DNA from: Acidimicrobiaceae bacterium
GTDB taxonomy: Bacteria > Actinomycetota > Acidimicrobiia > Acidimicrobiales > Aldehydirespiratoraceae
Length of the DNA stretch: 64,000 bases
Reading direction: 5' to 3'
Assembly (NCBI GenBank): GCA_009837445.1
Contig: VXTM01000021.1
Coordinates: 225,101-289,100, forward strand
Shown here: in pieces, positions 60,718 through 64,000 of the stretch
Numbering within the stretch: position 1 is the stretch's first letter
How the letters are laid out: every line of letters begins with the position of its first letter
Made by a program: the position numbers and the translations under genes
The notes under the pieces: generated by a model
What the model was told of the DNA's origin: nothing
Databases searched by the model: none
What the model saw: only the letters and a program-made list of their open reading frames with translations

Positions 60718-62115
60718 TCAGAGCATCAGACGGACGGTCACGGTGACGCCCTGGCCGAGACCGTCGCTGGCCACGGTCGTCGTGCCGCCGTGGGCTTCGA
60801 CTATGGCTCGAGTGATGGCCAATCCCAGGCCGGTGCCGCCGATCCCGCGGCTGCGAGACTCATCGGTCCGATAGAAGCGGTCGAAGACGTGGGGGAGGTC
60901 CGTCTCCTCGATGCCCATCCCGTCATCGGTGATGGAGACGGTCAACTCGTCGCCCTCCGGCCACGCCCTGATCACAACGCTCCCGCCGGGCTCGGTGCAG
61001 TGAATGGCGTTGCTCACGACGTTTCCCAATGCCTGGCTCATCCGCATCCGGTCAAGGTTCATGTCGGGCAGGTCACCATGCACTTCAAGCGACAACTCGA
61101 CCTGGCGCGCCCGAGACTGCGGCTGCCAGCGGTCCACCTCCACAGCCAGCAAATCATGAACCGAGCACTTCTCGAGGTTGAGCGTCAGCTCCCCATGGTC
61201 CGTCTCCGCCAGCCAGTCCAGATCGGTCACGAGACCGCGCAGGCGGTCTACTTCCTGGATGATGTGCTCGGAGGCGCTGTCGGCACTCTGAAGCCCGTCG
61301 CGCAGCCCCTTCGCCTCCAGCATGATGACACTCAACGGCGTGTTGAGCTCGTGGGAGACGTCGTCTATCAGCCTCTTGCGAAGGTCTCGCTGGGTCTCCA
61401 GAGTGGAGGTCATCCGGTTGAAGGCCACGCTCATCCTTCCCAGCTCGTCCGAGGAGGCGACCGGCAGCTGGGCCGTCTCCCCCTGGGCGATGGCCTGGGT
61501 CGCCTCCGTCAGAGCGGCGACGGGTGCCGTGATCCGTTTCGACAGCCACGCGGCGAGGAGCACGGCGACGCCGGTCGTCAGCACGCCGCCGATCACGGTG
61601 ATGTACAGGAGCGTGTCGAGGAACCCGTCCGACTCGGTCGACAGGAACTCGTGGTTGACGTCCACATAGACGTGGCCAACAGGCCGGTTACCGGCCAGAT
61701 CGAACACCGTCTCACGGCGCCCGTCCAGTTCGGGCGCGGCCTCGCCGGCTGACAGCAGCGACAGGTTGTCGGTCACCACCCGTCCATCGGCGCCGACGAC
61801 GACGACCCGTACCGAGTCGTGGTGGAGCGGCTCGGAAGCCTCTCCCCCGCCGGCTTCGGACCCCTCCGCGTGCCGAGCCTCGCCGTATATGTATCCGGCC
61901 CCGGACAGCGAGCTGTCCACGGTCTCCCAGCCGCCGGCCGCCGTGTAGTCCCGGCTAAGACTCCGGGCTAGCTGGATCGCCTCATCGTCGCCGATCTCGT
62001 CTACGAACTCACCGAGGCTGGTCTGGGTGGTGTAATAGCCCACGCCGACACTGACCAGCACGGTGATGACGACGACCAGCACGGTCGAGCCCATGATCCG
62101 CCAGCGCAGGGACAT
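60718..62115 (-). CDS. Sensor histidine kinase
   Basis: A 465-aa membrane sensor. TM1 (GSTVLVVVITVLVSVGVGYY) and TM2 near residue 170 (YITVIGGVLTTGVAVLLAAW) bracket an extracytoplasmic domain with a Glu/Gly/His-rich stretch (ARHAEGSEAGGGEASEPLHH). Then come HAMP (LSKRITAPVAALTEATQAIA), the H-box DDVSHELNTPLS (about 255), N-box NVVSNAIHC, DDGMGIEE and GIGGTGLGLAITRAIVEAHG. The start is ATG 62115, 3 bp after the response-regulator stop. The sensed signal is unknown. The His/Glu-rich sensor loop and the downstream His/Glu-rich lipoprotein may point to a metal. Confidence 0.95.
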   Translation of the reverse strand: MSLRWRIMGSTVLVVVITVLVSVGVGYYTTQTSLGEFVDEIGDDEAIQLARSLSRDYTAAGGWETVDSSLSGAGYIYGEARHAEGSEAGGGEASEPLHHDSVRVVVVGADGRVVTDNLSLLSAGEAAPELDGRRETVFDLAGNRPVGHVYVDVNHEFLSTESDGFLDTLLYITVIGGVLTTGVAVLLAAWLSKRITAPVAALTEATQAIAQGETAQLPVASSDELGRMSVAFNRMTSTLETQRDLRKRLIDDVSHELNTPLSVIMLEAKGLRDGLQSADSASEHIIQEVDRLRGLVTDLDWLAETDHGELTLNLEKCSVHDLLAVEVDRWQPQSRARQVELSLEVHGDLPDMNLDRMRMSQALGNVVSNAIHCTEPGGSVVIRAWPEGDELTVSITDDGMGIEETDLPHVFDRFYRTDESRSRGIGGTGLGLAITRAIVEAHGGTTTVASDGLGQGVTVTVRLML

Positions 62116-62118
62116 CGT

Positions 62119-62799
62119 TCACTCCCCTACGAACCTGTAGCCGGCGCCGTACACGGTCTCGATGGGCTGCCTGCCGTCCCGGTTGATCTGCTTGCGTAGG
62201 CGCGAGATCTGGCTGTCGATGGCCCGGTCGAAACCATCGAAGTCGTCGTCGAAGGTCAGCGAGATCAACTGGTCACGGCTGAGCAACTGGTTCGGGTGGC
62301 GCATGAACGTCGACAGCAGAGCGGTCTGCGCATGGCTCAGCGTCACCGGTTCCTCATCGACGGTCACGATCCCGGTGGTCTCATTGAGTGTGATGTTGCC
62401 GCGGGTCAGAACCCTCTGGACTCTGTGCTGGACCCTGCGAAGCACCGCCTCGGCCCGGGCAATGACCTCGTCCGGATCGAAGGGCTTGATGACGTAGTCG
62501 TCGGCTCCGCTCTCGAGTCCGACGATCCGCTCTGCGGGGGCTTCCCTGGCCGTCAGCATGATTATCGGAACGTCCGACTTCTGGCGGAGGATCTTGCAGA
62601 GTTCCACTCCGTCGATGCGGGGAAGCATCAGGTCGAGGATGATGAGGTCCGGGTTCATGCGGCGGGCGAGCTTCAGGCCGGCCAGGCCGTCATGAGCGAC
62701 AGTGGCGGAGAACCCGGCCCGCTCGAAGTACACCTTGACCCAGTTCGCGATCCTCTTGTCGTCCTCGATGATCAACACTTTGCCGCTCGCTGCCACCAT
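62119..62799 (-). CDS. OmpR-family response regulator
   Basis: A 226-aa two-domain regulator. The receiver has the acidic pair in IIEDDKRI (D13, D14), phospho-acceptor D56 in LIILDLMLPRID, T in MLTAREAP and K in YVIKPFDPDE. The C-terminal winged helix (LTRGNITLNETTGIVTVDEE, LLSRDQLISLTFDDDFDGFD, RAIDSQISRLRKQI, ETVYGAGYRF) binds DNA. First gene of the two-component operon; the lipoprotein gene is upstream on the same strand with a 93-bp gap. Confidence 0.95.
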   Translation of the reverse strand: MVAASGKVLIIEDDKRIANWVKVYFERAGFSATVAHDGLAGLKLARRMNPDLIILDLMLPRIDGVELCKILRQKSDVPIIMLTAREAPAERIVGLESGADDYVIKPFDPDEVIARAEAVLRRVQHRVQRVLTRGNITLNETTGIVTVDEEPVTLSHAQTALLSTFMRHPNQLLSRDQLISLTFDDDFDGFDRAIDSQISRLRKQINRDGRQPIETVYGAGYRFVGE

Positions 62800-62892
62800 C
62801 GCCAGATTACCCCTCTCAAGATTCTGGGCCGGTCGGGCGAGGCGGACAGGAGTGGGAGTGACACCGCTCCTGCCCGCGCTCGCTCTCAGGCT

Positions 62893-63972
62893 CTAGCCGG
62901 AGCCGCCCTCGCCGCCCGATCCGTGCTCACCAGCACCCTCGCCGCCGGAGCCGTGGCCTTCGCCGCCAGCTCCTTCGCCGCCGCCTTCAGCACCCTCGGC
63001 CGTGTGGGGCTGGGGTCCCGGGCCGGCGCAGTCGAAGACCTCCATGTGCACGACGTAGCCGTCGAAGGAGACCCCCGCCAGTGCCGGCTCAGCGGCCAGC
63101 GCCACGCTCGAGGTCGCCGCCTGGCCGGGGACCAGGTCGCCCAGCTTGTCCGGGCCCAGCTCGCCCACCGTTGTCGTTCCCGACTTCAGATGGGGCTCGG
63201 CCTGCACATAGCACTGCGTCTGGGAGCTGATGTTGGTCACCGTCGAGTGCACCGTCTGGGTCGCCTGCTCATACCAAGCCGACACCGCCAGCGGGCCCAG
63301 AGTCCCGTCCCACGCCTGGTCCAGCGGGATGACTGGGCTCGACATCGCGGCCTCGTTGAGTTCAACGCCGGCGCCGCCCTCTGAGCCGGACTCTCCGCCG
63401 GGGCCGTGACCCTCGCCGCCAGCGCCCTCGGCGCCGGAGCCGTGCTCACCGCCGCCCTCGCCGCTGCCGACCTCGGCATGGGCGACCCAGCCGGTGAACG
63501 GAGCCTGCGTCGAGGGCAGGTTGACCGCCATGACCTCTCCGGCCGCCAGGTCCACCGGAGTGGTCGGGCCGAGCTCGGTCCCGTTGTCCAGGTGCACCTC
63601 GATCCGGACCCGGGTCAGGGTGCCGCTGGTGGTGTTGGCGACTGTGCCGCTGAAGGAGTTACCGGCCGGGTCGTAGTTCATGATCAGCCGGGCACCGCCG
63701 CGGACCGCGTCGAAGGTCTCGTCGGGAGCCAGCATCGCTGCGCTGCCCTCCTCGCCTCCGCCGGACTCCGCGCCCTCGCCGCCGCCCTCGCCGGCCGATC
63801 CGTGCTCACCAGCGCCCTCGGTGGCGGAGCCGTGCTCACCGGCACTCCCCCCGCCGGAGCGGCCCTCAACCGGGTCATCGGCGGCGCAGCCAACCAGTAC
63901 CCCGGCGCCGAGCACGGCTCCCAGAATCGACCCGATCAGGAACCTTTTCGTCTTGGGTATCTTGCCAATCAC
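62893..63972 (-). CDS. Gly/His/Glu-rich lipoprotein with two similar beta-domains
   Basis: A 359-aa secreted lipoprotein. Signal peptide with hydrophobic SILGAVLGAGVLVGC and lipobox LVGC. Three low-complexity blocks of GEHGSxGEG type alternate with two related beta-domains: DETFDAVRGGARLIMNYDPA ... APFTGWVAHAEVGSG and QAWDGTLGPLAVSAWYEQAT ... FDGYVVHMEVFDC, reminiscent of FxLYD-like modules. The His/Glu blocks could bind divalent metal. GTG at 63972 is preceded by AAAGGAG. It lies upstream of the two-component genes and may be their target or signal modulator. Confidence 0.75.
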   Translation of the reverse strand: MIGKIPKTKRFLIGSILGAVLGAGVLVGCAADDPVEGRSGGGSAGEHGSATEGAGEHGSAGEGGGEGAESGGGEEGSAAMLAPDETFDAVRGGARLIMNYDPAGNSFSGTVANTTSGTLTRVRIEVHLDNGTELGPTTPVDLAAGEVMAVNLPSTQAPFTGWVAHAEVGSGEGGGEHGSGAEGAGGEGHGPGGESGSEGGAGVELNEAAMSSPVIPLDQAWDGTLGPLAVSAWYEQATQTVHSTVTNISSQTQCYVQAEPHLKSGTTTVGELGPDKLGDLVPGQAATSSVALAAEPALAGVSFDGYVVHMEVFDCAGPGPQPHTAEGAEGGGEGAGGEGHGSGGEGAGEHGSGGEGGSG

Positions 63973-64000
63973 GCTTCCACTCCTTTCGTGAGAAATCCGT

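Noticed and set aside
59556..60746. Long plus-strand frames opposite the triple-fusion gene
   Set aside because: They are antisense to strong catalytic motifs and reflect high GC.

Overview
The window is a 64 kb piece of a high-GC bacterial chromosome, most likely an actinobacterium and possibly an Acidimicrobiia-type lineage. The lineage call is an inference from GC bias, frequent GTG starts, start/stop-overlapping operons and the order cysM / Rv1339-like metallo-beta-lactamase / rph / rdgB, which recalls Mycobacterium. No 16S rRNA or marker tree is available here.

Region 1 (1-17310) is a core-like chromosome. It carries an acyl-CoA dehydrogenase, an RNA uracil-C5 methyltransferase, rpe, clpP, tRNA-Leu(UAG), a DUF1801 protein, an SDR, and a minus-strand run cysM - rpmB - rpmG - MBL hydrolase - rph - rdgB - alkylsulfatase. 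Then come two tandem MFS transporters, a MaoC/alpha-beta hydrolase fusion, a Mec-like JAMM peptidase, smpB, a PQ-loop protein and the tmRNA gene ssrA. smpB and ssrA, the two partners of trans-translation, lie within 1 kb.

Region 2 (17311-53934) is a 36.6 kb genomic island inserted at the 3' end of ssrA. A 20-bp direct repeat of the ssrA end (17292-17311 and 53915-53934) frames it, and a tyrosine integrase (52599-53771) sits just inside the right repeat. It is a defence island. Contents are a DUF6602 protein, a decayed second integrase, a restriction-modification pair, and a divergent 1243-aa RecD-like helicase with a probable C-terminal nuclease. Next is a DISARM-type cluster (C5 methyltransferase, DrmA, DrmB, DrmC) with a Vsr endonuclease and no recognisable DrmE, then iteron-like 10-bp repeats, an AbiE-like toxin/antitoxin pair, a PD-(D/E)XK-like protein, a ShosTA-like DprA/phosphoribosyltransferase pair and a GmrSD-type DUF262/DUF1524 protein. 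A complete IS1595-family transposon with passenger genes, target-site duplication and inverted repeats follows. The right part holds HAD, MetE-like, P-loop kinase-like and SDR genes, another PD-(D/E)XK-like nuclease and a NYN-domain protein.

Region 3 (53935-64000) returns to the chromosome. It carries a parDE-like pair with a palindromic operator, a cyclase-family hydrolase, a second toxin/antitoxin pair (DUF5615 PIN-like), a RidA protein, and a redoxin gene whose in-frame TGA is followed by a hairpin with the bacterial SECIS loop, so it is a probable selenoprotein. Next is a 764-aa three-part fusion (alkaline-phosphatase-type phosphodiesterase + PhnZ/TmpB-like HD oxygenase + gamma-butyrobetaine-hydroxylase/TmpA-like dioxygenase), then a two-component system and a Gly/His/Glu-rich lipoprotein.

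The strongest leads are the selenocysteine redoxin, the phosphonate-type triple fusion, and the ssrA-integrated defence island with its variant DISARM locus and helicase-nuclease.
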